A model generated the notes under the pieces. It had not been told where the DNA came from. It ran no database searches and saw only the letters and a list, made by a program, of their open reading frames with translations. The position numbers and the translations under genes are program-made. Shown piece after piece: positions 17,585 through 25,037 of a stretch of DNA of 25,037 bases. Origin of the DNA: Dickeya chrysanthemi NCPPB 402 (GTDB taxonomy: Bacteria; Pseudomonadota; Gammaproteobacteria; Enterobacterales; Enterobacteriaceae); assembly GCF_000406105.1 (NCBI RefSeq), contig NZ_CM001974.1:381049-406085 (forward strand), read 5' to 3'. Position 1 is the stretch's first letter. The number at the start of each line of letters is the position of its first letter.

Positions 17585-18880
17585 CTATTGACCGCTTTTT
17601 ACCAGCTTCGCATAAAAGAAACCATCACCATCTTCCGGCATGGGTAACACCTGAATCCCTGGCGATATTGTGTTCCCTGTCTCGGCCAGTATTGCATCGG
17701 GATGATGTTGCAAAAAAGCAGCTATCTGTTGGCTGTTTTCTTCCGGCAACACTGAACACGTAGCGTAAACCAGCGTACCGCCATTTTTTAGTCGGGGCCA
17801 GATAGCTTCCAGGATCGCCCGTTGTAGCGATGCCAACTCGGCGATATCACTATCGCGACGCAGCCACTTAATGTCTGGATGCCGACGAATGACGCCGGTG
17901 GCGGAACACGGCGCATCAAGCAAAATGCGGTCAAAACACTGGTCGGCGCACCATGCTTCTGGCGTTCTGCCATCACCACATTTGACATCAGCATGCAAAC
18001 GAAGGCGCTGCAAATTTTCTTTGACCCGTTTCAAACGCTGTTCATCAACATCGACGGCAAGTACGCGCGCATGCGGAACTGCTTCAAGTATATGCGTTGT
18101 TTTACCTCCAGGGGCTGCGCAGAGGTCGAGAATATCTTCGTGATTCTTCGGCGACAGCCAGTGAATACAACCCTGTGCCGAAGCATCCTGTACGGTGACC
18201 CAGCCTTGATCAAATCCCGGTAGTCCGCCGACGGCACAAGGGGTAATCAGCCTGATGGCATCGGTATAAAATGGATGAGGGTGGGCTTCAATCCCTTTTT
18301 CCTGTAGTAGAACCAGATAGGCTTCACGGGAATGGTGAAGCCGATTGACCCTTAACCACATCGGGGGGTGTTGATTGTTTGCGTCGATAATTTGTTCCCA
18401 CTGGTCAGGGTAGGCTTTTTTTAGCCGTTGCAGTAACCAGTCGGGGTGTGAATAACGTGCAGTATTATTTTGCAATCGTTGCTGTAATTCTTCCTGTTGG
18501 CGTTGAAACTGGCGCAGAACACCGTTAATCAATCCCTTTAATTGCGGGCGTTTCAGTGTTACTGCCGCATTGACGGTCTCTGCCAGTGCTGCATGTGGAG
18601 GAATGCGGGTATGAATAAGCTGATAAATGCCAACCATCAATAGATAGTGCAGAACCTTCTGTTTGCCTGTCAGCGGTTTTGCCATCAGTTGGCGGAGATA
18701 CCAATCTAACTGAGGTAGCAAACGTAATACGCCGAAGCAGATCTCTTGCAACAAGCCGCGATCTTTTTCACTGATGTCGCGCTGGAACACGGGGAGTAAT
18801 TGGCTAAGTGATTGCCCTTGTTCAACAACTTGTACAAGAACGGTGGCGGCGATGCTACGAAGATTGTATGTGCTTTTCAT
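17585..18880 (-). CDS. rsmB: 16S rRNA m5C967 methyltransferase RsmB
   Basis: RsmB methylates C5 of cytosine 967 in 16S rRNA using S-adenosylmethionine. The 431-residue product has an N-terminal NusB-like RNA-binding domain (about 1-135), with [12 protein letters not shown] and [14 protein letters not shown]. The Rossmann methyltransferase domain follows. The SAM motif [16 protein letters not shown] starts at residue 251, and the two catalytic cysteines are C325 (in DAPCSATG) and C375 (in VYATCSV). C375 is the expected nucleophile. The Shine-Dalgarno sequence before the ATG at 18880 is not obvious. The gene follows fmt after 60 bp that hold a perfect hairpin. Confidence 0.98.
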   Translation of the reverse strand: MKSTYNLRSIAATVLVQVVEQGQSLSQLLPVFQRDISEKDRGLLQEICFGVLRLLPQLDWYLRQLMAKPLTGKQKVLHYLLMVGIYQLIHTRIPPHAALAETVNAAVTLKRPQLKGLINGVLRQFQRQQEELQQRLQNNTARYSHPDWLLQRLKKAYPDQWEQIIDANNQHPPMWLRVNRLHHSREAYLVLLQEKGIEAHPHPFYTDAIRLITPCAVGGLPGFDQGWVTVQDASAQGCIHWLSPKNHEDILDLCAAPGGKTTHILEAVPHARVLAVDVDEQRLKRVKENLQRLRLHADVKCGDGRTPEAWCADQCFDRILLDAPCSATGVIRRHPDIKWLRRDSDIAELASLQRAILEAIWPRLKNGGTLVYATCSVLPEENSQQIAAFLQHHPDAILAETGNTISPGIQVLPMPEDGDGFFYAKLVKSGQ

Positions 18881-18909
18881 CGGTTCAGAATGGATAGGAG
18901 GACAACGGA

Positions 18910-18934
18910 GGTACCGACATATCGAGTCGGTACC
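18910..18934. repeat. Perfect hairpin between fmt and rsmB
   Basis: GGTACCGAC (18910-18918) and GTCGGTACC (18926-18934) form a perfect 9-bp stem with a 7-base loop. It occupies the gap between the fmt stop and the rsmB start. No T run follows on either strand, so it is not a standard terminator. It may stabilise the upstream message or attenuate rsmB and trkA expression. Confidence 0.7.
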
Positions 18935-18940
18935 GTGGTA

Positions 18941-19882
18941 TCAAGCTAATGTGCTGCCAGGGGTGAACCATTCACGGCGAGAATTCAGCAAGTCCTGTGC
19001 AGACATGGCTTTCTTGCCAGAGGGCTGGAGAATTTGAATATTGAGTACGCCATCGGTGGTTGCTACCCGAATACCTTCTTTATCTGCAGCAAGTACGGTG
19101 CCCGGCAGTTGTTGGTGCGAAATGTCCAGCACTTCCGCCTTCCATACTTTAACCGGCTGCTCCCCAACCATAAAATAGCTGACGGGCCAGGGATTGAACG
19201 CTCGGATACAACGCTCTAGTTGCTCGGCAGACAAGCGCCAGTCCAGACGTGCTTCTTCTTTGCTGAGCTTTTCGGCATAGGTTGCCAGGCTATCATCCTG
19301 AGCTGCTGCGGTGACTTGAGAGGCGGATAGTTGCGTCAGCGTATGCAGTAACCCCTGAGGGCCTAGGTTTGCCAGCTTGTCATAAAGCGTTGCACTGGTG
19401 TCGTCCGGTAGAATCGGACACTCGATTTTGTGAAGCATGGCACCGGTATCCAATCCTGCGTCCATCTGCATGATCGTAATTCCAGTTAGCCGATCGCCTG
19501 CCCAGAGTGCGCGTTGTATCGGCGCCGCGCCACGCCAGCGTGGTAATAGCGAGCCATGCACATTGATGCATCCCAGACGAGGCATATCCAGAACCGCTTG
19601 TGGCAGGATAAGGCCGTAGGCAACCACAACCATTACATCAGCGCTAAGTTCCGCCACTAGTTGCTGACTTTCGCTGGGCCGTAACGATTTGGGCTGGAAT
19701 ACCGGGAGATTGTGTTGCTCAGCCAGCACTTTTACCGGGCTAGGAGTCAGCTTATTACCGCGCCCAGCAGGTCGATCCGGCTGAGTGAATACACCGACAA
19801 TCTCATGTTCAGACGACAGCAAAGCAGCAAGGTGCTGTGCGGCGAAATCCGGGGTTCCTGCGAAAATAATGCGTAATGACAC
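18941..19882 (-). CDS. fmt: Methionyl-tRNA formyltransferase
   Basis: Fmt formylates the amino group of Met on initiator tRNA, using 10-formyltetrahydrofolate, so that IF2 selects it for initiation. The 313-residue product has an N-terminal catalytic Rossmann domain. Its active-site residues are N107, H109 and D145, in [16 protein letters not shown] and MDAGLDTG. An OB-like C-terminal tRNA-binding domain follows (about 208-313). It is two residues shorter than E. coli Fmt, near the N-terminus. The start codon is GTG (19882), preceded by AGGA at a good distance. def lies 38 bp upstream; the pair add and remove the formyl group. Confidence 0.97.
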   Translation of the reverse strand: MSLRIIFAGTPDFAAQHLAALLSSEHEIVGVFTQPDRPAGRGNKLTPSPVKVLAEQHNLPVFQPKSLRPSESQQLVAELSADVMVVVAYGLILPQAVLDMPRLGCINVHGSLLPRWRGAAPIQRALWAGDRLTGITIMQMDAGLDTGAMLHKIECPILPDDTSATLYDKLANLGPQGLLHTLTQLSASQVTAAAQDDSLATYAEKLSKEEARLDWRLSAEQLERCIRAFNPWPVSYFMVGEQPVKVWKAEVLDISHQQLPGTVLAADKEGIRVATTDGVLNIQILQPSGKKAMSAQDLLNSRREWFTPGSTLA

Positions 19883-19920
19883 GTGGTTTCCTGTCTGGAT
19901 AGAGGTTTTACGATACTGTT

Positions 19921-20430
19921 TTATGCTTTGCTGTTTTGTCTGGCCAATTTTTCCAGCTTTTGGCGAATACGCTGACGCTTCAGCGGTGACAGATAGTCGA
20001 CAAACAATTTACCAATCAAATGGTCCATTTCATGCTGAATGCAGATTGCCAGTAACCCGTCGGCTTCGAGTTCAAATGGTTTACCTTCACGATCCAAGGC
20101 TCGTACTTTGACATGCTCTGCTCGTGGAACCAGTGCGCGTGTTTCTGGAATGGACAAACAGCCCTCTTCAATTCCGGTATCACCGGATTTTTCCAGTAAT
20201 TCCGGATTAATCAGTACTAGTCGCTGATCCCGTTCTTCCGAAACGTCGATCACAATGATGCGCTGGTGGATATCAACTTGTGTGGCGGCAAGGCCAATAC
20301 CTTCTTCCTCGTACATCGTGTCGAACATATCGTCCACGATACGCTGAATTTCCGCATTAACTTCTTTTACCGGCTTTGCCTGAATGCGAAGCCGCTCATC
20401 GGGAAAATGTAATACTTGCAAGACTGACAT
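19921..20430 (-). CDS. def: Peptide deformylase
   Basis: Deformylase removes the N-formyl group from nascent proteins at the ribosome, using an Fe2+ (or Zn2+) centre. The 169-residue product has all three motifs: GIGLAATQ near residues 44-51, EGCLS with metal ligand C91, and HEMDH with ligands H133 and H137 and catalytic E134. The C-terminal helix, which binds the ribosome near L22 in E. coli, is present as [16 protein letters not shown]. It is the first gene of the minus-strand operon. The Shine-Dalgarno sequence is weak; the ATG at 20430 is chosen from homology. Confidence 0.99.
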   Translation of the reverse strand: MSVLQVLHFPDERLRIQAKPVKEVNAEIQRIVDDMFDTMYEEEGIGLAATQVDIHQRIIVIDVSEERDQRLVLINPELLEKSGDTGIEEGCLSIPETRALVPRAEHVKVRALDREGKPFELEADGLLAICIQHEMDHLIGKLFVDYLSPLKRQRIRQKLEKLARQNSKA

Positions 20431-20475
20431 ATAGGTTTAGATCTGTATTCAGGTGGTTAGAATGCTCCAACCTTT

Positions 20476-20505
20476 ATTGTAGACATTTCCGAGGGGGATT
20501 GACAG
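20476..20505 (-). promoter_or_regulatory. Candidate promoter of def-fmt-rsmB-trkA
   Basis: On the minus strand, CTGTCA (20505-20500) and TACAAT (20481-20476) are separated by 18 bp. They match consensus at four and five positions. The leader to the def ATG would be about 40 bases. The -35 hexamer overlaps a TTGACA that reads the other way, towards dprA. Confidence 0.45.
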
Positions 20506-20543
20506 CATCACCGGACATGGTACTGCAGGATGCGGAATGGGAT

Positions 20544-21677
20544 ATGACTGATACGGAAATCTGGTTGCGCCTGGCTTCGGTGAAAGGTTTCGGCGGTAAG
20601 CGGTGTGCGATGCTATTCGATAAATTGAAGGCTGAAAGCACGTATTCAGCAGGATATTTGAAATCGCTGGGATTCAATGGAGATCAGGTTGAGCAATTTT
20701 CCTCACTAAATACGCCTGATATTCAGAACACGCTACAGTGGCTGGAAAATCGGGATCATCACCTGGTAACCTTTAACAGCAGCGGTTATCCCCCTTTACT
20801 CAGTAATATTGCTTCTCCTCCGGTGTGTTTGTACGTCGCCGGCGATATTAACGTGTTGTCATCCCCTCAGATCGCTGTGGTTGGTAGTCGCAACAATAGC
20901 GCTTATGGCGAGCAATGGGGGCATTTTTTCAGCGAGCAACTCAGCTTAAATCACTTAACGATAACCAGTGGATTAGCCGTTGGCATTGATGGCATTGCCC
21001 ATCATGCTGCCCTGAATGCAGGAGGCATAACGGTTGCAGTATTGGGAAGCGGCTTAAACCAGCTTTATCCTCGCCGGCATCAGGCTCTGGCTGATGCTAT
21101 TGTGGTTAAAGGTGGGGCGCTTGTATCGGAGTTTCCCTTACATACTAAACCGTTACCGATAAATTTCCCACGTAGAAACCGCATCATTAGCGGATTAAGT
21201 TTGGGTGTTCTGGTAGTGGAAGCATCAATGCGCAGTGGCTCATTGGTAACTGCGCGTTATGCATTGGAACAGAATCGTGAGGTATTTGCCCTTCCTGGCC
21301 CGATTGGGAACCCGATGACGGAAGGTAACCATTGGCTGATACAACAAGGTGCCAGCCTGGTTACTCAGCCCAAAGACATTTTTGAACAACTCCATAATGG
21401 GTTGCGATGGTTTGCCGATATTCCCAATGAGGGGATTGCGGAAATTATTTGTTCAACGGAGGGTGAACTGGAATTGCCATTTGCTGATGTGTTGGCTACC
21501 GTAGGAGATGAGGTTACACCTGTTGACGTTGTCGCTGAACGTGCCGGCCAACCTGTGCCAGAGGTGGTGAGTAAGTTACTGGATCTGGAGTTAGCAGGGT
21601 GGATCGCAGCTGTACCCGGCGGCTATGTCCGTATAAGGAGGGCAGGCCATGTTCGACGTACTCATGTACTTGTTTGA
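20544..21677 (+). CDS. dprA: DNA-processing protein DprA (Smf)
   Basis: DprA binds incoming single-stranded DNA and loads RecA during transformation. In enterobacteria, where transformation is rarely seen, its role is unclear. From the ATG at 20544 the product is 377 residues (E. coli 374), beginning [15 protein letters not shown] as homologues do. The frame stays open upstream to 20376, but that part overlaps def and has no family similarity. A short N-terminal SAM-like region is followed by the Rossmann-fold core, with [29 protein letters not shown] and [13 protein letters not shown]. The C-terminal winged helix is [20 protein letters not shown]. Its end overlaps smg by 29 bp. Confidence 0.96.
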   Translation: MTDTEIWLRLASVKGFGGKRCAMLFDKLKAESTYSAGYLKSLGFNGDQVEQFSSLNTPDIQNTLQWLENRDHHLVTFNSSGYPPLLSNIASPPVCLYVAGDINVLSSPQIAVVGSRNNSAYGEQWGHFFSEQLSLNHLTITSGLAVGIDGIAHHAALNAGGITVAVLGSGLNQLYPRRHQALADAIVVKGGALVSEFPLHTKPLPINFPRRNRIISGLSLGVLVVEASMRSGSLVTARYALEQNREVFALPGPIGNPMTEGNHWLIQQGASLVTQPKDIFEQLHNGLRWFADIPNEGIAEIICSTEGELELPFADVLATVGDEVTPVDVVAERAGQPVPEVVSKLLDLELAGWIAAVPGGYVRIRRAGHVRRTHVLV

Positions 21678-22122
21678 AACTTACATCCACAATGAAACCG
21701 AAATGCGTGTCGATCAAGATACGTTGACTGATGACCTCACCCGCGCGGGATTCGATCGTGATGATATCTACAGCGCGTTAGACTGGCTGGAAAAATTGGC
21801 TGACCTGCAGGAAGGGCAAACCCCGCCTCTGGCGCTGGCCAGCGACCCTCTGGCGTTGCGCATCTACACTGCTGAAGAAGAGCAGCGTTTGGATGTGGAT
21901 TGCCGCGGTTTTTTGCTGTTTCTTGAGCAAATCCAAGTGCTCAATCTGGAAACCCGAGAAATGGTTATTGATCGGGTAATGGCACTCGAAACACAGGATT
22001 TTGACCTTGAAGATCTGAAATGGGTCATATTGATGGTGTTGTTCAATGTGCCCGGTTGTGAAAGTGCTTATCAGCAAATGGAAGATTTACTCTTTGAGGT
22101 TAATGAAGGGTATCTGCAGTAG
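21649..22122 (+). CDS. smg: DUF494 family protein Smg
   Basis: Smg is a conserved small acidic protein of unknown function, found next to dprA in many proteobacteria. The 157-residue product equals E. coli Smg in length, starting [16 protein letters not shown] and ending [11 protein letters not shown], with a very conserved middle ([20 protein letters not shown]). The AAGGAGG ribosome binding site and start lie inside the end of dprA, so the two are probably coupled. No membrane segment or metal motif is seen. Confidence 0.95.
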   Translation: MFDVLMYLFETYIHNETEMRVDQDTLTDDLTRAGFDRDDIYSALDWLEKLADLQEGQTPPLALASDPLALRIYTAEEEQRLDVDCRGFLLFLEQIQVLNLETREMVIDRVMALETQDFDLEDLKWVILMVLFNVPGCESAYQQMEDLLFEVNEGYLQ

Positions 22123-22141
22123 TTTGGAATCAGAGTAAATC

Positions 22142-22699
22142 ATGAACAAAACCCTTGTTGCTGAAAAGAATCAGCAGGTGTGCCCTGAATGTGGGGCCGT
22201 GCTGGTTATCCGTTCTGGGCAGCACGGCCTTTTTCTTGGCTGTTCGCGTTATCCTGAATGCCGCTATATCCGGTCGCTTAAAGCCAATGCCGATGGACAT
22301 GTGGTAAAAGTGCTGGATGGTCACTATTGCCCCCGTTGCCAATCGACACTCGTGTTGCGTCAAGGTCGCTATGGCATGTTCATTGGTTGTAGTAACTATC
22401 CGGAATGTGATCATACAGAGGCGATTGATCGTCCGGATGAGACAGCCTTGATATGCCCTCAATGTCGTGAAGGCCGATTGCTGCAGCGCAAGTCTCGTTA
22501 CGGTAAGACGTTTCACGCCTGTGAGCGCTACCCCGTTTGTCAGTTCACGCTTAATTACAAGCCGATCGCGGGGGAATGTGGGTATTGCCATTATCCATTA
22601 TTGATAGAGAAGAAAACGGCACAAGGCATTAGGCATTTTTGTGCCAGTAAATTGTGTGGAAAGCTTGTATCCGCTGAAGAACATCATTGTGATGAGTAA
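22142..22699 (+). CDS. yrdD: Topoisomerase-type zinc-finger protein YrdD
   Basis: YrdD resembles the C-terminal zinc-finger part of topoisomerase I without the catalytic domain. It probably binds single-stranded nucleic acid, but its task is not established. The 185-residue product has four C4 repeats. They begin [27 protein letters not shown] and ECGYCHYPL, and each ends with a second pair such as GCSRYPEC. The fourth is less regular, with CASKLC. E. coli YrdD (180 residues) has the same layout. The stop overlaps the tsaC start (ATGAGTAA), so the two are probably translated together. Confidence 0.93.
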   Translation: MNKTLVAEKNQQVCPECGAVLVIRSGQHGLFLGCSRYPECRYIRSLKANADGHVVKVLDGHYCPRCQSTLVLRQGRYGMFIGCSNYPECDHTEAIDRPDETALICPQCREGRLLQRKSRYGKTFHACERYPVCQFTLNYKPIAGECGYCHYPLLIEKKTAQGIRHFCASKLCGKLVSAEEHHCDE

Positions 22700-23261
22700 T
22701 GTAAATTCTGAAGAGTTAACCTTGTTGCTGAAGCAACTGCGGGAAGAAAGTGTGATCGCCTACCCAACGGAGGCGGTATTTGGACTCGGATGCGATCCTG
22801 ACAGTGAAATGGCGGTAGAACGCTTACTGGTGCTGAAACAACGCCCACGTGAGAAAGGGCTGATTCTTATCGCAGCGGATTTTCGGCAACTGGAGCCTTA
22901 CGTGGAAATGGCCGCTTTATCTGATGCGCAACGTCAGGCTATTTTTGCTACCTGGCCGGGACCGGTTACTTGGGTGATTCCAGCCAAAACGTCTACGCCG
23001 GATTGGTTGACTGGTCGCTTCAATTCGCTGGCAGTGCGTGTTAGTGATCATCCGCTGGTGAGACAGTTGTGTCTGGCATTTGGCAAGCCGCTGGTTTCCA
23101 CCAGCGCGAATTTAACCGGTCAGCCGCCGTGTCGCACCGTAAGCGAAGTGGTGAGGCAGTTTGGGGAGGGTTTTCCTGTCCTGAATGGGTGCGTTGGCGG
23201 TCGTTTGAACCCGTCTGAGATTCGTGATGCTCTGACTGGGGAAATGCTGCGTCAAGGCTAG
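22692..23261 (+). CDS. tsaC: Threonylcarbamoyl-AMP synthase TsaC
   Basis: TsaC makes threonylcarbamoyl-AMP from threonine, bicarbonate and ATP. TsaB, TsaD and TsaE then transfer it to A37 of tRNAs that read ANN codons (t6A). From the ATG at 22692 the product is 189 residues (E. coli 190). It shows the YrdC/Sua5 signature: K49 and R51 in [10 protein letters not shown], and S138 and N140 in [24 protein letters not shown] near the start and [16 protein letters not shown] near the end are also typical. An upstream in-frame ATG at 22641 is rejected, because it lies inside yrdD and adds unrelated residues. Confidence 0.97.
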   Translation: MSNVNSEELTLLLKQLREESVIAYPTEAVFGLGCDPDSEMAVERLLVLKQRPREKGLILIAADFRQLEPYVEMAALSDAQRQAIFATWPGPVTWVIPAKTSTPDWLTGRFNSLAVRVSDHPLVRQLCLAFGKPLVSTSANLTGQPPCRTVSEVVRQFGEGFPVLNGCVGGRLNPSEIRDALTGEMLRQG

Positions 23262-23280
23262 TAAATACTGGAGAATAAAG

Positions 23281-24111
23281 GTGCCCGTGAGTCAATCTTT
23301 TGCGGTTTTTGGTCATCCTATCGCGCATAGCAAATCGCCGCGTATTCATTCGCTATTTGCTGAGCAAACGGGAATTTCGCTGACCTACGAGCGCATTCTT
23401 GCGCCGTTGGATGGTTTTGAGGGCAGCCTGAAAACGTTTTTTCAGCGTGGTGCATGTGGTGCCAATGTGACGGCACCATTCAAAGAGCGTGCATGTGCGG
23501 CTATGGATGAATTGAGCGAGCGTGCTCGCTCTGCTGGTGCGGTCAATACGATTCAAAAGAAAGGTGATGGTTCGCTTTATGGTGATAATACCGACGGCAT
23601 AGGTCTGCTGAGTGATTTGCAGCAGAATGCATTTATCCAGCCTCATTATCGAGTGTTGTTGGTCGGGGCGGGTGGTGCTGCACGCGGTGTTATTCAACCT
23701 TTGCTTGCATACGGGTGTGAGTTAGTTATCGCTAACCGAACATTTGCCAGAGCTGGCGCGCTGGCTGAGCATTTTGGCCATTACGGTCAGGTGAGTGCGT
23801 TGTCGATGGATGCATTGAGTGACGACCATCGTTTTGATTTGATTATCAATGCTACGTCATCAGGGGTAATGGGTGATATCCCTGATCTACCTGTGTCTCT
23901 GATTTCTCCTGATGTATGTTGCTATGACCTGTTTTATCAGGCCGAGCCGACTCCTTTTTTGACGTGGTGTATCCAACAAGGGGCACAACGGTATGTTGAT
24001 GGAATGGGAATGTTGGTCTGGCAGGCGGCACATGCGTTCAGTTTGTGGCACGGTATCATGCCGGACGCTGTGCCGGTAATTCGTAAAATGAAGCAGGAAC
24101 TGGGGGAATGA
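23281..24111 (+). CDS. aroE: Shikimate dehydrogenase
   Basis: AroE reduces 3-dehydroshikimate to shikimate with NADPH in the chorismate pathway. The product is 276 residues. The substrate-binding domain has S17 and S19 (HSKSP), catalytic K68 (APFKE), N89 and D105 (DNTDGIG). The NADP Rossmann domain has GAGGAARG from residue 129 and NRTFARA for the NADP phosphate. The start is GTG at 23281, placed 7 bases after GGAG; a second GTG at 23287 would give MSQSFAVFG, nearer to the homologues' length. yrdB overlaps its stop by 4 bp (ATGA). Confidence 0.97.
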   Translation: MPVSQSFAVFGHPIAHSKSPRIHSLFAEQTGISLTYERILAPLDGFEGSLKTFFQRGACGANVTAPFKERACAAMDELSERARSAGAVNTIQKKGDGSLYGDNTDGIGLLSDLQQNAFIQPHYRVLLVGAGGAARGVIQPLLAYGCELVIANRTFARAGALAEHFGHYGQVSALSMDALSDDHRFDLIINATSSGVMGDIPDLPVSLISPDVCCYDLFYQAEPTPFLTWCIQQGAQRYVDGMGMLVWQAAHAFSLWHGIMPDAVPVIRKMKQELGE

Positions 24112-24377
24112 ATCAGGCGATTCAGTTTCCTGAGCGGGAATGGTGGAGCGATCATGATGAAGCGATCATCTTTCCGGTACTGGTCGGCGGGTTCCAACGC
24201 GAGTGTGTGATCAGGCGATATATCCTGCTTGAACGATATGGTGACGCTCGCCCGGAACAGTGGCTGTCACTGTTTCGTGAACATCGCTGGGATTGGGAGG
24301 ATGAGTTCGAACGTCTAATTCGTGATAATGAATATGATGAGCAAGGGCGCTTTCTGTTTAGTGATGAAACTCATTGA
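24108..24377 (+). CDS. yrdB: DUF1488 family protein YrdB
   Basis: YrdB is a small conserved protein of unknown function that follows aroE in enterobacteria. The 89-residue product matches E. coli YrdB (85) at the start ([13 protein letters not shown]) and in [23 protein letters not shown]. It is acidic and tryptophan-rich, without membrane segments. The start codon overlaps the aroE stop (ATGA), so it is the last coupled gene of the dprA-yrdB run. It converges on yrdA with an 18-bp gap. Confidence 0.9.
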   Translation: MNQAIQFPEREWWSDHDEAIIFPVLVGGFQRECVIRRYILLERYGDARPEQWLSLFREHRWDWEDEFERLIRDNEYDEQGRFLFSDETH

Positions 24378-24378
24378 T

Positions 24379-24402
24379 AAAAAGCGCCAATTGCTTCATT
24401 GG
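24379..24402 (-). terminator. Possible weak terminator at the end of yrdA
   Basis: On the minus strand a 5-bp stem (CCAAT/ATTGG, 24402-24398 with 24391-24387) includes the yrdA stop codon. It is followed by CGC and a run of five T (24383-24379). The stem is short, so activity is uncertain. There is no clear terminator for the plus-strand yrdB transcript. Confidence 0.3.
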
Positions 24403-24932
24403 TTCAGGTATTCGTCTTTCCAGCGTACATAGTTACTGGAGGAATAAAGTAGCCCTTCCAGCTCTTGTTCTGTCAATGGGCGGATCTTTTTTGCCGGGCT
24501 GCCGAGGTAAAGATAGCCTTTCTCTAGCGTTTTCCCTGGTGAAACCAGGCTGCCGGCGCCAATGATGACGTCATCTTCAACAGTGACGCCATCAAGAAGA
24601 ATTGAACTCATACCCACCAAGACGCGATTGCCGATGGTGCAACCATGCAACATGGCTTTGTGCCCGACAGTGACATCTTCCCCGATAATTAATGGGTTCC
24701 CATGCCCGTTTTTTTCCGAACGGTGGGTCACATGCAAAACGCTGCCATCCTGAATATTGGTGCGCGAGCCGATTCGAATGAGGTTGACATCACCCCTGAT
24801 GACCACCAGCGGCCAAATGCTCACATCATCTGCCAGTGTGACTTCCCCAATAACCACACTGGAAGGATCCACCATGACGTTTTTACCGATAACAGGCCGC
24901 GTTCCTTTGAATGGGCGTAATGTCTCGGACAT
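24396..24932 (-). CDS. yrdA: Gamma-carbonic-anhydrase-like protein YrdA
   Basis: YrdA is a trimeric left-handed beta-helix protein related to gamma carbonic anhydrases; enzymatic activity in vivo is not established. The 178-residue product shows hexapeptide repeats through residues 20-140. The metal ligands H67, H91 and H96 are present (VLHVTH and GHKAMLHGC). So are R46 and D48 in RGDV and Q61-D62 in NIQDGS, which correspond to structural or active-site residues of the archaeal Cam enzyme. The C-terminal amphipathic helix is NYVRWKDEYLNQ. It is six residues shorter than E. coli YrdA at the C-terminus. A TAGGAGAG ribosome binding site precedes the start. Confidence 0.95.
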   Translation of the reverse strand: MSETLRPFKGTRPVIGKNVMVDPSSVVIGEVTLADDVSIWPLVVIRGDVNLIRIGSRTNIQDGSVLHVTHRSEKNGHGNPLIIGEDVTVGHKAMLHGCTIGNRVLVGMSSILLDGVTVEDDVIIGAGSLVSPGKTLEKGYLYLGSPAKKIRPLTEQELEGLLYSSSNYVRWKDEYLNQ

Positions 24933-24998
24933 ATGCCGTACTCTCCTAAAGTTAATGTGATGGATCCCAGATCTTTGGCGGATCCGGCGTTATTGCTC

Positions 24999-25027
24999 AG
25001 AAAATAGCGTTGCCTGCGCAATAACTC
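24999..25027 (-). promoter_or_regulatory. Candidate yrdA promoter
   Basis: Read on the minus strand, TTGAGT (about 25027-25022) and TATTTT (about 25004-24999) are 17 bp apart. Each matches consensus at four positions. It would give a leader of about 60 bases before yrdA. In E. coli the other side of this gap carries rRNA operon promoters on the plus strand; the window ends before any such element can be seen. Confidence 0.3.
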
Positions 25028-25037
25028 AACGTAAAGG

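Noticed and set aside
20376..20543. Upstream extension of the dprA frame by 56 codons
   Set aside because: It overlaps the start of def on the other strand, has no DprA similarity and lacks a ribosome binding site. The family start [10 protein letters not shown] is at 20544.
20994..21011. DprA motif reads SGLAVGID instead of E. coli SGLARGID
   Set aside because: The residue before GID varies among DprA proteins, and the remaining core motifs are intact. This is not evidence of loss of function.
22641..22691. In-frame upstream ATG that would lengthen TsaC by 17 residues
   Set aside because: The extra residues come from another frame of yrdD and have no counterpart in TsaC homologues.

Overview
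This window is a chromosomal housekeeping region from an enterobacterium (order Enterobacterales). Almost every protein is close in length and sequence to its Escherichia coli counterpart, including Bfd/Bfr, RpoA and all ribosomal proteins. The regulatory RNA leaders are also of the enteric type: the L4-binding S10 leader, the S8 site at rplE and the S4 pseudoknot before rpsM. zntR is absent from its E. coli position. So are the chiA and gsp genes that flank bfd-bfr in E. coli K-12. This makes a relative such as the soft-rot Pectobacteriaceae or a neighbouring family more likely than Escherichia itself, but genus cannot be settled from this sequence.

Layout. Positions 1-60 hold a strong terminator of an upstream gene outside the window. 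Positions 60-871 hold bfd and bfr (iron storage and release), with a promoter that carries a Fur-box-like palindrome in its spacer. Positions 872-6180 are the S10 operon, with its leader and attenuator and then rpsJ-rplC-rplD-rplW-rplB-rpsS-rplV-rpsC-rplP-rpmC-rpsQ. Positions 6181-11880 are the spc operon, rplN-rplX-rplE-rpsN-rpsH-rplF-rplR-rpsE-rpmD-rplO-secY-rpmJ. Positions 11850-14870 are the alpha operon, rpsM-rpsK-rpsD-rpoA-rplQ, closed by a clear terminator.

Positions 14956-15627 hold yhdN and arfA on the plus strand. On the minus strand follow mscL and then the def-fmt-rsmB-trkA operon, which is read leftward from about 20480. Positions 20544-24377 are a tightly packed plus-strand operon, dprA-smg-yrdD-tsaC-aroE-yrdB, with several start/stop overlaps. 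yrdA (gamma-carbonic-anhydrase family) lies on the minus strand at the right edge. In E. coli a ribosomal RNA operon starts just beyond yrdA; it is not reached here.

Functional theme: nearly everything serves the translation machinery. There are 22 ribosomal proteins, the RNA polymerase alpha subunit, the translocon SecY, initiator formylation and deformylation (fmt, def), 16S rRNA methylation (rsmB), tRNA t6A synthesis (tsaC) and ribosome rescue (arfA).

I found no mobile element, CRISPR array, tRNA/rRNA gene or recognisably new system. No gene-free stretch exceeds 300 bases; the longest, 872-1162, holds the S10 promoter and leader. The points most worth a second look are the long perfect stem inside the arfA coding region, the missing zntR, the promoter/Fur-site overlap at bfd, a perfect hairpin between fmt and rsmB, and the overlapping divergent promoter elements between def and dprA.
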